The notes: generated from the letters alone by a model not told the origin. Positions 1 to 8,202 are shown, counted from the first letter of the stretch. The stretch: DNA of 64,000 nt from Streptomyces finlayi (GCF_014216315.1 NZ_CP045702.1:5766001-5830000), one strand, 5' to 3'. Translations and numbers: made by a program.

Positions 1-336
1 GCCCTGGACGACCCCGGGTACGCGATACGCAGCCGGCTGGTCTTCCCGGCCCACGACAACCCCGCGGACGGCCCCGGCGACCGGTACGCGTACAACGTCG
101 CGGGCGCCGGTTTCGACGCCGTCGTGGCCGTCGTGGACTCCACCGCGGACACGCCTGCCCTGCATGCCCCCGACGGCCTGCTGGCCCGGCTCGCTGCCCA
201 CACCGACCACGTCCTGCTGGCCGTCGTCCCCTCGTACACCCCTTCCGGTACCGCCGCCGCTTCCCGCGCCGCCGCTTCGCGAGCTGTCCCCTCGCGCGCC
301 GTCCCCTCACTCGTCGCCGAACGGCAGGAGCCGCCC
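1..336 (+). CDS. TRSP-domain phosphoribosyltransferase, C-terminal end (5' end outside window)
   Basis: The first 110 codons, open from base 1, read as the C-terminal TRSP-type domain that follows PRTase_2 phosphoribosyltransferases of the tellurium-resistance-associated biosynthetic module (visible: YAYNVAGAGFDAVVAVVDS, then VLLAVVPSYTPSG). The expected end of the protein is replaced by a low-complexity tail of SRAA/SRAVPS repeats. The frame has no stop codon before it enters the StiP-like gene, so this is either a fusion or two proteins made from one frame with an internal start at 337. The family assignment rests on remembered motifs and on the StiP and HAD neighbours. Confidence 0.6.
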
Positions 337-1479
337 ATGCTGCCCGAGCCCCTCCGAGGCCCCGCCTTCTCCTCCTACGCGGCGGACGACGTCGGCTGGC
401 TCCTCCAGGACCTGTCCGGCACCGCACTGGAAGCGCCCACCGAGGAGCGCGAGGAAGCGATACAGAGCGGTGGCGCGCACTACGCCGAGTCGCTTCCCGT
501 CGAGTACCAGCCGACCCCGCAGTACCAGGAGCTCTTCAAGGCCGCGCTCGACACCTCGGCCGCCCGGGTGGCCCGCGCCGTCGGCACCGTCACCGAGACC
601 GTCCTCGCCGAGCGGTCCCCCCGCCCCGTCCTGGTCTCCCTGGCCCGGGCCGGCACTCCCGTGGGCGTACTGATGCGCCGCTGGGCCCGGTTCCGGTACG
701 GACTCGACCTGCCGCACTACGCCGTGTCCATCGTGCGCGGCCGGGGCATCGACGCCACCGCCCTGCGCTGGCTGGCGGCCCACCACGACCCGGCCGACGT
801 CGTCTTCGTCGACGGCTGGACGGGCAAGGGGGCCATCACCCGGGAACTCGCCGCGGCCCTCGCGGAGTTCGAGGGCTTCAACCCCGAGATCGCGGTCCTC
901 GCCGACCCCGGCGGCTGCGTCCGGACCTACGGCACCCGGGAGGACTTCCTCGTCCCGTCCGCCTGCCTCAACTCGACGGTCTCCGGCCTCATCTCCCGTA
1001 CGGTCCTGCGCGCCGACCTGGTCGGACCGGACGACTTCCACGGAGCGAAGTTCTACCGGGAGCTCGCCGGTACGGACGTGTCCGGCCACTTCGTCGGCAC
1101 CGTCGCCGACCGCTTCGGCGAGGTCGTGGACGCGGTGGACGCCGACGTCAAGGAACTCCTCGCCGCAGACCGCGCCCCCACCTGGGAGGGCTGGGCCGCC
1201 GTCGAGAGGATCAGCGAGGAGTACGGCATCCACGACGTGAACCTCGTCAAACCGGGGGTCGGCGAGACCACCCGCGTCCTGCTGCGCCGCGTCCCGTGGA
1301 AGATCCTCGCCAAGCGCGGAGCGGGCGCCGACCTCGACCACGTACGCATGCTCGCCGAACAGCGCGGCGTATCGGTCGAGGAGGTCGACGCACTCCCGTA
1401 CACCTGCGTGGGACTGATCCACCCACAGTTCACCCGTGGCGCCACCGGTGCGGACGGCAAGGCGGTGACGGGCAAGTGA
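337..1479 (+). CDS. StiP-family (PRTase_1) protein with C-terminal PELOTA RNA-binding domain
   Basis: Start chosen at ATG 337, which has AGGAG eight bases upstream; the same frame is open back to base 1. The 380-residue product has a phosphoribosyltransferase-like core, annotated in databases as cysteine protease StiP (PF11202). Key segments are PVLVSLARAGTPVGVLMRR, then VVFVDGWTGKGAITREL, which resembles a PRPP-binding loop. The last 70 residues form a PELOTA/L7Ae-like domain (LVKPGVGETTRVLLRRVP). In Ter-associated operons this protein works with a TRSP PRTase and a HAD phosphatase, thought to make a nucleoside-like metabolite. The TGA stop overlaps the GTG start of the HAD gene, so the two are translationally coupled. 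Confidence 0.72.
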   Translation: MLPEPLRGPAFSSYAADDVGWLLQDLSGTALEAPTEEREEAIQSGGAHYAESLPVEYQPTPQYQELFKAALDTSAARVARAVGTVTETVLAERSPRPVLVSLARAGTPVGVLMRRWARFRYGLDLPHYAVSIVRGRGIDATALRWLAAHHDPADVVFVDGWTGKGAITRELAAALAEFEGFNPEIAVLADPGGCVRTYGTREDFLVPSACLNSTVSGLISRTVLRADLVGPDDFHGAKFYRELAGTDVSGHFVGTVADRFGEVVDAVDADVKELLAADRAPTWEGWAAVERISEEYGIHDVNLVKPGVGETTRVLLRRVPWKILAKRGAGADLDHVRMLAEQRGVSVEEVDALPYTCVGLIHPQFTRGATGADGKAVTGK

Positions 1480-2303
1480 GCACCCAGGTGACGCTGGTCG
1501 CGAGCGACCTCGACCGCACCCTCGTCTACTCCGCCGCCGCCCTCGACCTGCCCATGCCGGACGCCGAAGCACCCCGGCTGCTCTGCGTGGAGATCTACGG
1601 TCACAAGCCGCTGTCCTACGTCACCGAGACGGCCGGGGCGCTCCTCGAAGCGCTGGGCGCCAGCACCGTCTTCGTCCCCACCACGACCCGCACCCGCGAG
1701 CAGTACCACCGCATCCACCTCCCCGGACCAGCCGCGCGGTACGCCATCTGCGCCAACGGCGGACACATCCTGGTCGACGGGATCTCCGACCGGGACTGGC
1801 AGCGGCAGGTCGCGGCCCGGCTCGCCGACGAATGCGCCTCCCTCGCCGAGGTCAGGGCCCACCTCGTCGCCGCGTCCGACCCCGCCTGGCTCCTCAAGGA
1901 ACGGATCGCCGAGGACCTCTTCGCGTATCTCGTCGTCGAGCGCTCGCTGCTGCCGGAGGGATGGGTGAAGGAACTGGCTGACTGGGCGGACGGCCGGGGC
2001 TGGACGGTCTCCCTCCAGGGACGCAAGATCTACGCCGTGCCGAAGCCCCTCACCAAGAGCGCCGCCATGAACGAGGTCGCACGCCGCTGCGGCGCCACAC
2101 TGACCCTCGCCGCCGGTGACTCCCTCCTCGACGCGGACCTGCTGCTCGCGGCGGACCGCTCCTGGCGACCCGCCCACGGCGAACTCGCCGACAGCGGCTG
2201 GACCGCTCCGAACGTCGAGGTACTGGGCGAGACGGGGATCGCGGCGGGGGAGGAGATACTGCGCCGGTTCATCGGCGCTGCGGGTGCGGAGCGGCGCCGC
2301 TAG
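1476..2303 (+). CDS. HAD-family phosphatase of the Ter-associated module
   Basis: GTG 1476 overlaps the previous stop (GTGA), giving a 275-residue protein; the frame could be extended upstream but the coupled start fits better. HAD motif I is SDLDRT near residue 10 (nucleophile Asp11, acid Asp13). The downstream Asp pair lies in AAGDSLLDADLLLAAD, and a conserved Lys is in PKPLTKSAA. It probably dephosphorylates a small metabolite made by the upstream PRTase-like proteins. It is the last intact gene of the module before an O-methyltransferase relic. Confidence 0.75.
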   Translation: MSTQVTLVASDLDRTLVYSAAALDLPMPDAEAPRLLCVEIYGHKPLSYVTETAGALLEALGASTVFVPTTTRTREQYHRIHLPGPAARYAICANGGHILVDGISDRDWQRQVAARLADECASLAEVRAHLVAASDPAWLLKERIAEDLFAYLVVERSLLPEGWVKELADWADGRGWTVSLQGRKIYAVPKPLTKSAAMNEVARRCGATLTLAAGDSLLDADLLLAADRSWRPAHGELADSGWTAPNVEVLGETGIAAGEEILRRFIGAAGAERRR

Positions 2304-2357
2304 CCGGGACGGTGGACCCGCCGGAAAGCGGGCCGGCCACGGACGGAAGCACGCACG

Positions 2358-2644
2358 ATGAGCACGGGCTACGAAACCAGGATCACGGACGAGCTGTACG
2401 CGTACACGCTGGCCGCACAACCCGCCGCTGGACGCGGCGCGGCGTGAGCTCGTGGAGACGGCGTACGCCCGTTTTCCCGATCAGGGTGCGGTGCGGACGG
2501 CATCGCGCGGAGCGACGACGTGCCGGGCCCATCGACCGGGCCCACCTGGACGCGGACGAGGACAACTGCGTCCCGTACTGGGAGGAGCGGGGGCCCCGGA
2601 TGCGACCGGGCGGGCTCATCGCGACGCTCTCGCGCAAGAGGTAG
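2358..2644 (+). pseudogene. Degenerate class I O-methyltransferase relic
   Basis: An ATG at 2358 begins MSTGYETRITDELYAYTLA, typical of the N-terminus of bacterial SAM-dependent O-methyltransferases. The frame then stops near 2447. A shifted frame continues with PPLDAARRELVETAYARFPDQ, and a third piece ends DADEDNCVPYWEERGPR followed by MRPGGLIA, the family's C-terminal D(K)xNYxxYWE...RPGG segment. The middle of the gene, including the SAM-binding core, is missing. Only about 95 of the usual 220 codons survive with at least one frameshift, so no working enzyme is expected. Confidence 0.75.
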
Positions 2645-2662
2645 CCGGCCTTCCTGCGGCGG

Positions 2663-2881
2663 TCAGCCGCAGCAGCCGCCCCCGCAGCAACCTCCTCCGC
2701 CACCCCCGCCGGCCGGTGCGGGCGCGGACCCGGCGGCGCCGCCCACGGCGACGGCGGAGAGCAGCTTCACGGTGTCCTCGTGGCCGGCGGGGCAGGTGGC
2801 GGGAGCGGAGGACTCGGCCATCGGACGGCTGACTTCGAACGTGTCGCCGCAGGGGCGGCAGCGGTACTCATAGCGAGGCAT
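2663..2881 (-). CDS. FmdB-type zinc ribbon protein
   Basis: A 72-residue protein starting MPRYEYRCRPCGDTFEV, the FmdB/CxxC_CXXC_SSSS putative regulatory zinc ribbon. Two CxxC-type knuckles are seen (CRPC, then CPAGHEDTVKLLSAV). The C-terminus is a Gly/Cys-rich tail (CCGGGCCG), common in Streptomyces members. Its role is unknown; the family is usually called a zinc-binding regulatory protein. It is transcribed away from the Ter-type module and has no obvious operon partner. Confidence 0.85.
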   Translation of the reverse strand: MPRYEYRCRPCGDTFEVSRPMAESSAPATCPAGHEDTVKLLSAVAVGGAAGSAPAPAGGGGGGGCCGGGCCG

Positions 2882-2916
2882 GGCCCCAGGGTAGAGCCCC
2901 GGGACAGCACCACGCC

Positions 2917-3498
2917 CTACCGTCGGACCTCCGGCATCCGCGGAACCCGCCGACGACGTGCCTCGCGTGCGGCCTGCTCGGGGTGGCGGGCCTGCCAGTA
3001 CGGGTTGTCGTGCGGAAGACGGCCGCTGACCCGCCCGTACATGCCGAAGAACATCAGCATCAGACCGACCACGAAGCTGAACAGCACGTTCGGCATGCGG
3101 AAGGCGAGGAAGTTGAAGTCGGAGTCCAGCAGAGCGAGATTGACGAACCCGCTCAGGATGAACGCGATACCCAGGACCATGTTGATCGTCGAGGCGGTAT
3201 TGCCGCCGACCACCATTCCGGCGAAGAGCACGAGCCCGCCGCAGATGGACAGGACGCCGAGCGCGCCGTTGGTGTTGAGGCCCGCCACGGTGTCGCCTCC
3301 GGTGTCGAAGAATCCGACCTTGCCGATGAGACCGAGCACGCCGAAGACGAGCAGAACGAGCCCGGTGAGCCCGGCCCCGAGGCGGTAGACCTGGTTGAGC
3401 CGGTGGTCGAGGGGGAGATGCTCATCGAGCCGCACGGCCCCCCCGCGCCTGCCGGCCCGGGGCGGCGCATGCCGTGGACGTGGAACGTGAAGGGTCAT
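2917..3498 (-). CDS. DUF4383 integral membrane protein
   Basis: 193 residues starting at an ATG preceded by GAGGAGG. A charged, arginine-rich N-terminus leads into HLPLDHRLNQVYRLGAG and four hydrophobic segments (about residues 40-60, 80-97, 103-123 and 132-152). This is the four-helix layout of DUF4383, an actinobacterial membrane family of unknown function. The cytoplasmic tail is Arg-rich. It stands alone: the gene upstream on the same strand is 115 bp away. Confidence 0.8.
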   Translation of the reverse strand: MTLHVPRPRHAPPRAGRRGGAVRLDEHLPLDHRLNQVYRLGAGLTGLVLLVFGVLGLIGKVGFFDTGGDTVAGLNTNGALGVLSICGGLVLFAGMVVGGNTASTINMVLGIAFILSGFVNLALLDSDFNFLAFRMPNVLFSFVVGLMLMFFGMYGRVSGRLPHDNPYWQARHPEQAAREARRRRVPRMPEVRR

Positions 3499-3612
3499 GC
3501 GAGCCTCCTCGGGCCGTGGGCGTACCGCGCGTGCGTCCGGCTCGGCGGGTCTGTCCCCGCCTCCCTTCCAGGATCGGCCCGCGGACGCCCGGCGACAAAC
3601 GTGGGTCCCCTC

Positions 3613-4983
3613 TCAGGCCCCGGCCCCGCGCTCCTCACGGATGTCCGAGACCACACGGGCCACGGACCGGCGTACGGCTTCCGTCTCGATCAGGAAGTGC
3701 CAGTAGTCCGGGTGGCGCCCCTCCAGCCCCGCCACGGACCGGTCCAGCCGGGACACGGCGTCGTCCAGCGGCAGGGCATGGCGTGGATCAGGGGTGTTGC
3801 GCCCGGCCATCGCCAGCCGCTGGGCGTCCCGGATCGCGAACCGGGTCCGCTGGATCTCCTGCTGCGGATCCTTCGCCACCGCGTCCAGCCGCTGCAGACG
3901 GTCACCCGCGGCGGACACCGCCTCGTCCGTCGCGTTCAGCAGGGCGCGCACCGTGCTCAGCAGCGCCGTCGCATCGGCCCAGCGCTGCTCGTCGCGGGCC
4001 TTCGAAGCTTCCGCGATCTTCTCCTCGGCCCGCCTGATGTTCACCGTGGCCTGCTCGGGAACGGGCTGGAGGTCCTGCCAGCACGCCGCCGAGAACCGGC
4101 GCCGCAGCTCGCTCAGCACCGGTTCGACCGACCCCGCGCGTGTCGTCAGTGCCTGGGCGCGGGTGCGGAGCGATACCAGCCGCCGGTCGATCTCCGCGGC
4201 CCGCTCCGGAAGCCGGTCCGCCTCGGTCCGCAGGGCCTCGGCCTCCCGCAGCACCTGGTCGGCACGCTGCAAGGTCTCCGGTACGCCGTGCCTGCCGGCA
4301 CCCTGGTTGAGCCGCGTCAGCTCCGGTGCCAGAGCCGCCAGCCGCGCCGCGAGGTCGTCGGCGCGCATACCGGAGGCCCGTACGGCATCGAGGGAGTTGC
4401 TCGCCCCGAGCAGCGCCTGCCGTGCGCGCTCCACGGCGGGCGCGAGCCGGGCGAGCTGCGTCTCCGCGCTGCCGAGCAGCGGCCCGAGGCCCTGGGCGAA
4501 CCGGTCGAGCTCGGCCTTGACCCGGACGAGCTCGTCCTTCGCCTTCGTCAGCTCGGTCAGGGCGCGGGCGGCGACCGCGGGCTCCAGACCGTCCCGGTCG
4601 AGGTCGTGCGCGTCGACGGCCGTGATGTACCCGTGGCTCACCTCGTCGATCCGCCGCCCCAGCGCCGCGAAGCCCTCGACGGCCTGACGGGCCCGCGACG
4701 TGCTGTCCACGGCGGTGATCGTCTCGATGGAGATCAGCAGATCGCGCTGAGCGCTGTCGAGCTCGACGAAAGCGGCCGCGGCGGCGTCCTTCGCCGCCTG
4801 GGCCTCCGCCCGCTGATTCTCACCACCACGCCCGCCGAACCAACGCCGCGTACCGCCGCCCGCGAAGGCCACCGGCAGCGCGGCGGCCAGCAACGGGACC
4901 GGCAACACCATGAGTGTCAGGACATCCCGGACGACGGAACCCCCACCCGCTTTCGCCTGCGGCCGCGCGTGTGTCGCCGTCAC
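3613..4983 (-). CDS. Single-pass membrane coiled-coil protein, unknown function
   Basis: 456 residues from a GTG start with GAGAGGG just upstream. There is one hydrophobic segment (residues 20-42, LMVLPVPLLAAALPVAFA), then a Gly-Arg stretch and about 390 residues of Ala/Leu/Glu/Arg-rich helix. Many heptad-like runs (ALTELTKAKDELVRVKAELD) imply an extended coiled coil facing the cytoplasm or cell exterior. No enzymatic motif is seen. The layout recalls actinobacterial TPM/septation-type scaffolds, but I cannot assign a family. Confidence 0.7.
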   Translation of the reverse strand: MTATHARPQAKAGGGSVVRDVLTLMVLPVPLLAAALPVAFAGGGTRRWFGGRGGENQRAEAQAAKDAAAAAFVELDSAQRDLLISIETITAVDSTSRARQAVEGFAALGRRIDEVSHGYITAVDAHDLDRDGLEPAVAARALTELTKAKDELVRVKAELDRFAQGLGPLLGSAETQLARLAPAVERARQALLGASNSLDAVRASGMRADDLAARLAALAPELTRLNQGAGRHGVPETLQRADQVLREAEALRTEADRLPERAAEIDRRLVSLRTRAQALTTRAGSVEPVLSELRRRFSAACWQDLQPVPEQATVNIRRAEEKIAEASKARDEQRWADATALLSTVRALLNATDEAVSAAGDRLQRLDAVAKDPQQEIQRTRFAIRDAQRLAMAGRNTPDPRHALPLDDAVSRLDRSVAGLEGRHPDYWHFLIETEAVRRSVARVVSDIREERGAGA

Positions 4984-5054
4984 ATCCCTCTCCCGTGCCG
5001 TTTCGCCCTGCCCGGTTCATTCTCCCACCAGGTAAGGACGAACACACGGGTCCG

Positions 5055-5831
5055 TTAGTTCGCGCTTCGGACGGTGACTTCGCCGTTGTCGCTGCGCGCC
5101 CGCACCACGTGCACGCTGTCGTCGCGGCGCGGAACCCTGACGGACACGTCCCCGTTGTCGGCCTCGGCGGTCACGGCGTACGCGTCATCGCCCTTCGGCA
5201 GATCGATGGTGATCCCCCCGTTGTCGCTGACGGTCTCGACCAGCGTCGGCACCCTGGTGAACATCAGCCGCACGGAGCCGTTGTCCGAGTGGGCGTTCAC
5301 CGAAGGAGCGGAGATCCGTTCCGCCCGGACCTCACCGTTGTCGCTCTTCAGCTTCAGCGGACCGCTGGAGTCCCGGACCACGACCTCGCCGTTGTCGGAC
5401 GTGAGATCGAGCCGCGTGTCGAACCCGGTGGCGGTGACGTCCCCGTTGTCCCCCTGCACGGTCACGGCCACCCCGCGCGGCACCTTCACCTGGTGGCGAG
5501 CCGCGCAATCACTGATCACCGCCTCACACTTCACCTGAAGGCGCAGGACCCCGTCGTTCATCTCCCAGACGGGCTCGGGCCCGTTCCCCAGCACGACCCA
5601 CCCGTCGAACTGCCGCGTCACCTCGACCTGCCGCACATCGGCCGGCACGAGCTCGACGCCGGAGTCCTCGGAATCGATGGTCAGCACTTTCCCACCGAGC
5701 GCGAACGACTTCCGCTCGACGGGAGCATCGTCGACATCGTTGCTCCCGCACCCACTGAGGACAGCAACAAGAACAAGAACCCCACCGGAGGCGCCGAGGG
5801 CGCCGGTGAGTGTGCGCGTACGCAAGGTCAT
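5055..5831 (-). CDS. DUF4097 beta-strand-repeat lipoprotein
   Basis: Start set at ATG 5831, which has GGGGGACC upstream; the longer upstream frame has no such site. The 258-residue protein has a lipoprotein signal peptide (LVAVLSGCGSN; Cys about residue 28). The mature part is a regular beta repeat marked by DNG turns (DNGDV, DNGEV, DNGSV, DNGGI) about every 17-25 residues, diagnostic of the DUF4097 beta-helix/adhesin-like fold. It is likely anchored outside the membrane; function unknown. No operon partner. Confidence 0.85.
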   Translation of the reverse strand: MTLRTRTLTGALGASGGVLVLVAVLSGCGSNDVDDAPVERKSFALGGKVLTIDSEDSGVELVPADVRQVEVTRQFDGWVVLGNGPEPVWEMNDGVLRLQVKCEAVISDCAARHQVKVPRGVAVTVQGDNGDVTATGFDTRLDLTSDNGEVVVRDSSGPLKLKSDNGEVRAERISAPSVNAHSDNGSVRLMFTRVPTLVETVSDNGGITIDLPKGDDAYAVTAEADNGDVSVRVPRRDDSVHVVRARSDNGEVTVRSAN

Positions 5832-6081
5832 GGTGGTAGGTCCCCCGGGTAGTGCCGCCGATGTGCGTTCACCGTATGTACTGGGGGCCCGGGGAGGCAT
5901 CCGGACGGCTACCGTCTCGGGGTGGGGATATCCCCCGTACGCTTGCGGAGTACTGGGGACAGGTGCGGGGTGCCGAGGGTCTCCGGATGCTCGGGTGCTC
6001 TCCCGGCACCGTTGAGGCACGCTGCGGCGCTCGAAGGCACTTCGCATTTTCAGGGGACGAGCCGGGCGAACGGGAACCGGT

Positions 6082-6110
6082 TTGCGGGGAGGGGCTGTGA
6101 GCCATGTAAT
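6082..6110 (+). promoter_or_regulatory. Predicted sigma70-type promoter for tRNA-Val
   Basis: TTGCGG (6082-6087), a 17-base spacer and TGTAAT (6105-6110) lie 16 bases before the mature tRNA 5' end. Spacing and position fit a HrdB-type promoter. Prediction only. Confidence 0.5.
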
Positions 6111-6126
6111 CTGTTCCTTCATCCAC

Positions 6127-6201
6127 GGGTGCGTAGCTCAGGGGTAGAGCGCTGCTCTTACAAAGCAGATGTCGGCGGTTCGAAACCGTCCGCGCCCACC
6201 A
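6127..6201 (+). tRNA. tRNA-Val (anticodon UAC)
   Basis: Full cloverleaf of 75 nt with encoded CCA. Acceptor arms GGGTGCG and CGCGCCC pair with one T-G wobble. The D arm is GCTC...GAGC. The anticodon stem CTGCT/AGCAG carries loop CTTACAA (anticodon TAC), and the T arm contains GGTTCGAAACC. It decodes GUA and wobble valine codons. A strong hairpin follows directly. Confidence 0.97.
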
Positions 6202-6205
6202 GCCA

Positions 6206-6240
6206 CAACGCCCCCGCAGCGATCCGCTGCGGGGGCGTTG
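6206..6240 (+). terminator. Intrinsic terminator of tRNA-Val
   Basis: A perfect 16-bp inverted repeat (6206-6221 and 6225-6240; core CGCCCCCGCAGCG) around an ATC loop starts five bases after the tRNA CCA. There is no long T tract, as is common in Streptomyces. Confidence 0.85.
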
Positions 6241-6332
6241 ACGGTAGTTGAGCCAGGGAAGTGCAGTGCCTTCGCAAGTGCTGCATGCAGTCCGCGCTCG
6301 TCGGTCACAGAACTGACGTCGATGGTGAGCAT
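6241..6332 (-). pseudogene. Truncated barstar-family gene (N-terminal fragment)
   Basis: An ATG at 6332 with GGAGTG upstream opens MLTIDVSSVTDERGLHAALA then KALHFP. This matches the first strand and helix of barstar-type RNase inhibitors. In intact members this is followed by a YGRNWDA segment; here homology stops after FP and the frame runs into the tRNA terminator. About 26 of about 90 codons remain. The break next to a tRNA 3' end suggests an old integration or excision event. Confidence 0.55.
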
Positions 6333-6717
6333 GCTTGCACTCCTTGCATGTGCCAGCGGGGGCCTGCGTGCCAGATCCGTGCCAGAACGAGCGGTCGGCC
6401 ACGGTCAATCGGGGTGCGTCAGGCTCAGGCACGCGTCGTCGGGCTCAGTGCCGTCGTGCTACGTGAGCTTCGGAAGGGACCCGCTGCCCGGCGTCGAACC
6501 GTCGGCCGTAGTGCAGTTGGGCGAGGGATCTGACATCCATCGCTGACATCAGCAGCGGTGGACTGCGGCGGTCGTCCCGGCTTCTCACAGCGCGGTAGCC
6601 CCGGGAGCACAAGCGAGCGAGACCGTCCGGCGAGGAACTGTGGCCGGGACTGTTTGTCGATACCGGTCGAGCGCCTGCCGGAGCAGGGTGCCCCGCGCGG
6701 GGCACCCGCCGGTCGGC
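6333..6717. other. Intergenic stretch without a convincing gene
   Basis: No reading frame here has both a ribosome site and recognisable protein content. The sequence upstream of the barstar remnant could be the rest of the element that used the tRNA region as a target, but I see no integrase or attachment-site repeat. Confidence 0.5.
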
Positions 6718-7515
6718 TCAGGCGGGCCGGCCCCAGTCCAGGCGGTCTGCCAGGCCTGCGGCGGAGAAGGCGGTTGCCAGGCTTTCGTGGCCCTCGGTGA
6801 AGTGCGCCCAGCTGTCGTAGTGGACCGGTACCACGCGGCGGGGGTTGAGGAGTCGGGTGGCCTCGGTTGCCTGGGTGCTGTCCAGGACGAGCAGTCCGCC
6901 GTCGTACAGCATCGGGAAGCGGGGGGCTCCGGCGAAGAGAAGTGCGGTGTCGATCGTGGGGAAGCGCTCGGCGATCTCCTTGACCACGTCGAGTGATGCG
7001 TTGTCGCCGCTGACGTAGACGGTGGGCAGGCCGTCCCCCGTCAGGACGAAGCCGACGACCTGGCCGGTGATCGGCTCGATCTCCTCGCGCTCACCCGGGC
7101 CGTGGATCGCGGGGACGCCGGTGACGGTGACCGTGCCGCCGTCGGGGCGCCTCAGCTCGACTGTCTCCCAGTCGGCCAGGCCCTTGGCCTTCTCGCCGAG
7201 GCGCTGAGCGCCGGAGGGGGTCGTCAGGGTGAGGGGTACGTCGGAGAGCAGGGCGCGGCCGGAGTGGTCGAGGTTGTCGGGGTGCTCGTCGTGCGAGAGC
7301 AGGACGACGTCGACGGGGCCGAGGTCGGCCGGGCCGGCGAGGGACGGTGCGGTCTTCGTCAGGGTCGGGCCGGCCGAGGGGTAGTCGCCGGGACCGTCGA
7401 AGGTCGGGTCGGTCAGGAAGCGCAGGCCGCCGTACTCGAAGAGGGCGGTCGGGCCGCCGAGAACGCGGACCGGGAACTGGTCGGTCGTTGCGGAGAGAGC
7501 GGAGAGAGAAGACAC
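6718..7515 (-). CDS. MBL-fold metallo-hydrolase (UlaG-like)
   Basis: Start set at GTG 7515 (GAGGT, five-base spacer); a longer frame reaches ATG 7566 but has no ribosome site and would cover the shared operator. 265 residues. The metal site is a variant, LSHDEHPDNLD instead of HxHxDH, with further ligands likely in PAIHGPGE, VYVSGDNAS and VVPVHYDSW. This pattern is typical of UlaG/RomA-like beta-lactamase-fold hydrolases. It is divergent from, and probably controlled by, the CGNR regulator at 7633. Confidence 0.8.
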   Translation of the reverse strand: MSSLSALSATTDQFPVRVLGGPTALFEYGGLRFLTDPTFDGPGDYPSAGPTLTKTAPSLAGPADLGPVDVVLLSHDEHPDNLDHSGRALLSDVPLTLTTPSGAQRLGEKAKGLADWETVELRRPDGGTVTVTGVPAIHGPGEREEIEPITGQVVGFVLTGDGLPTVYVSGDNASLDVVKEIAERFPTIDTALLFAGAPRFPMLYDGGLLVLDSTQATEATRLLNPRRVVPVHYDSWAHFTEGHESLATAFSAAGLADRLDWGRPA

Positions 7516-7535
7516 GACGTACCTCACGGATAGAG

Positions 7536-7601
7536 TGCTTGCGAACCGTGAGGCGACTGTAGTCATTTCTCATGGATGCTTGCAATCCGTAGCATGAGAA
7601 A
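7536..7601. promoter_or_regulatory. Divergent operator: 14-bp direct repeat plus 9-bp palindrome
   Basis: Two copies of TGCTTGC(G/A)A(A/T)CCGT at 7536-7549 and 7577-7590 (12/14 identical, 41 bp apart, about four helical turns). The second copy sits inside a perfect inverted repeat TTTCTCATG / CATGAGAAA (7566-7574 and 7593-7601). The block lies exactly between the MBL hydrolase and CGNR regulator starts, as expected for an autoregulated divergent promoter. Confidence 0.6.
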
Positions 7602-7632
7602 CATGAAGGAGTCAGTGACGGAGGAGTCCGCC

Positions 7633-8202
7633 GTGCCACCCGCACCGGGTGAGGAGGAGCACCCTTGTCTCGCCCTCGCCAACAGCGCTGTGGCGCTGCC
7701 CGGCGGGCACGTGGTGGATCTCCTGGGGAGCCCTGCGCAGGCCAACCACTGGTTGACGCAACGCGGTCTCGCTCCGGTCGACGCCGGCATGCGGGACATG
7801 TGCGCGTCGCAGTTGCGGTCGATGCGCGAACAGATCAGGTCGCTGCTCGCCTCGCGCGCCGAAGGGCTTCCCGGCCTTCCGGCCGCTGTCGCCGCCGTCA
7901 ACGACGCCATGGCCCGTGTGTCCACGGCGCCGCTCCTGCGGTGGGACGAGAGGAGCGGCCCCTGCCGGGTGACCCCCCACCCCGTCACGGCGATCCTCGA
8001 CCATGCCTTGGCCGCCCTCGCCTCCGATGCCGCCGACCTCCTCACCGGCCCCGACGCGGAACGCCTCACCGCCTGCGGCTCGCCGCCCTGCAACCGCTAC
8101 CTGCTGCGTCATGGCCGCCGCCACTGGTGCTCCACCCGCTGCGGAGACCGCGCCCGCGCCGCCCGCGCCTACGCCCGCCGCACGCGGTCCGGGACGGCAT
8201 GA
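7633..8202 (+). CDS. CGNR zinc-finger / ABATE-domain transcriptional regulator
   Basis: GTG 7633 has GGAGGAG with a six-base spacer and gives 189 residues beginning close to the domain; in-frame ATGs at 7576, 7594 and 7603 are alternatives. The N-terminal ABATE domain (HPCLALANSAVALPGG, then HVVDLLGSPAQANHWL) precedes a C-terminal CGNR zinc finger: CGSPPCNRYLLRHGRRHWCS followed by TRCGDRARAARAY. This family pairs a ligand-sensing helix bundle with a DNA-binding finger. It probably represses the divergent metallo-hydrolase and itself. Confidence 0.85.
   Translation: MPPAPGEEEHPCLALANSAVALPGGHVVDLLGSPAQANHWLTQRGLAPVDAGMRDMCASQLRSMREQIRSLLASRAEGLPGLPAAVAAVNDAMARVSTAPLLRWDERSGPCRVTPHPVTAILDHALAALASDAADLLTGPDAERLTACGSPPCNRYLLRHGRRHWCSTRCGDRARAARAYARRTRSGTA

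Noticed and set aside
1296..1475. Extended N-terminus of the HAD phosphatase
   Set aside because: Would overlap the StiP gene by 180 bp; GTG 1476 in the GTGA overlap is better.
2983..5058. Plus-strand 691-codon frame over DUF4383 and coiled-coil genes
   Set aside because: Overlaps two real minus-strand genes and has no recognisable protein content or ribosome site.
6127..6717. Integrated prophage or ICE at the tRNA
   Set aside because: No integrase, excisionase or repeated tRNA 3' end is present; only a barstar scrap remains.
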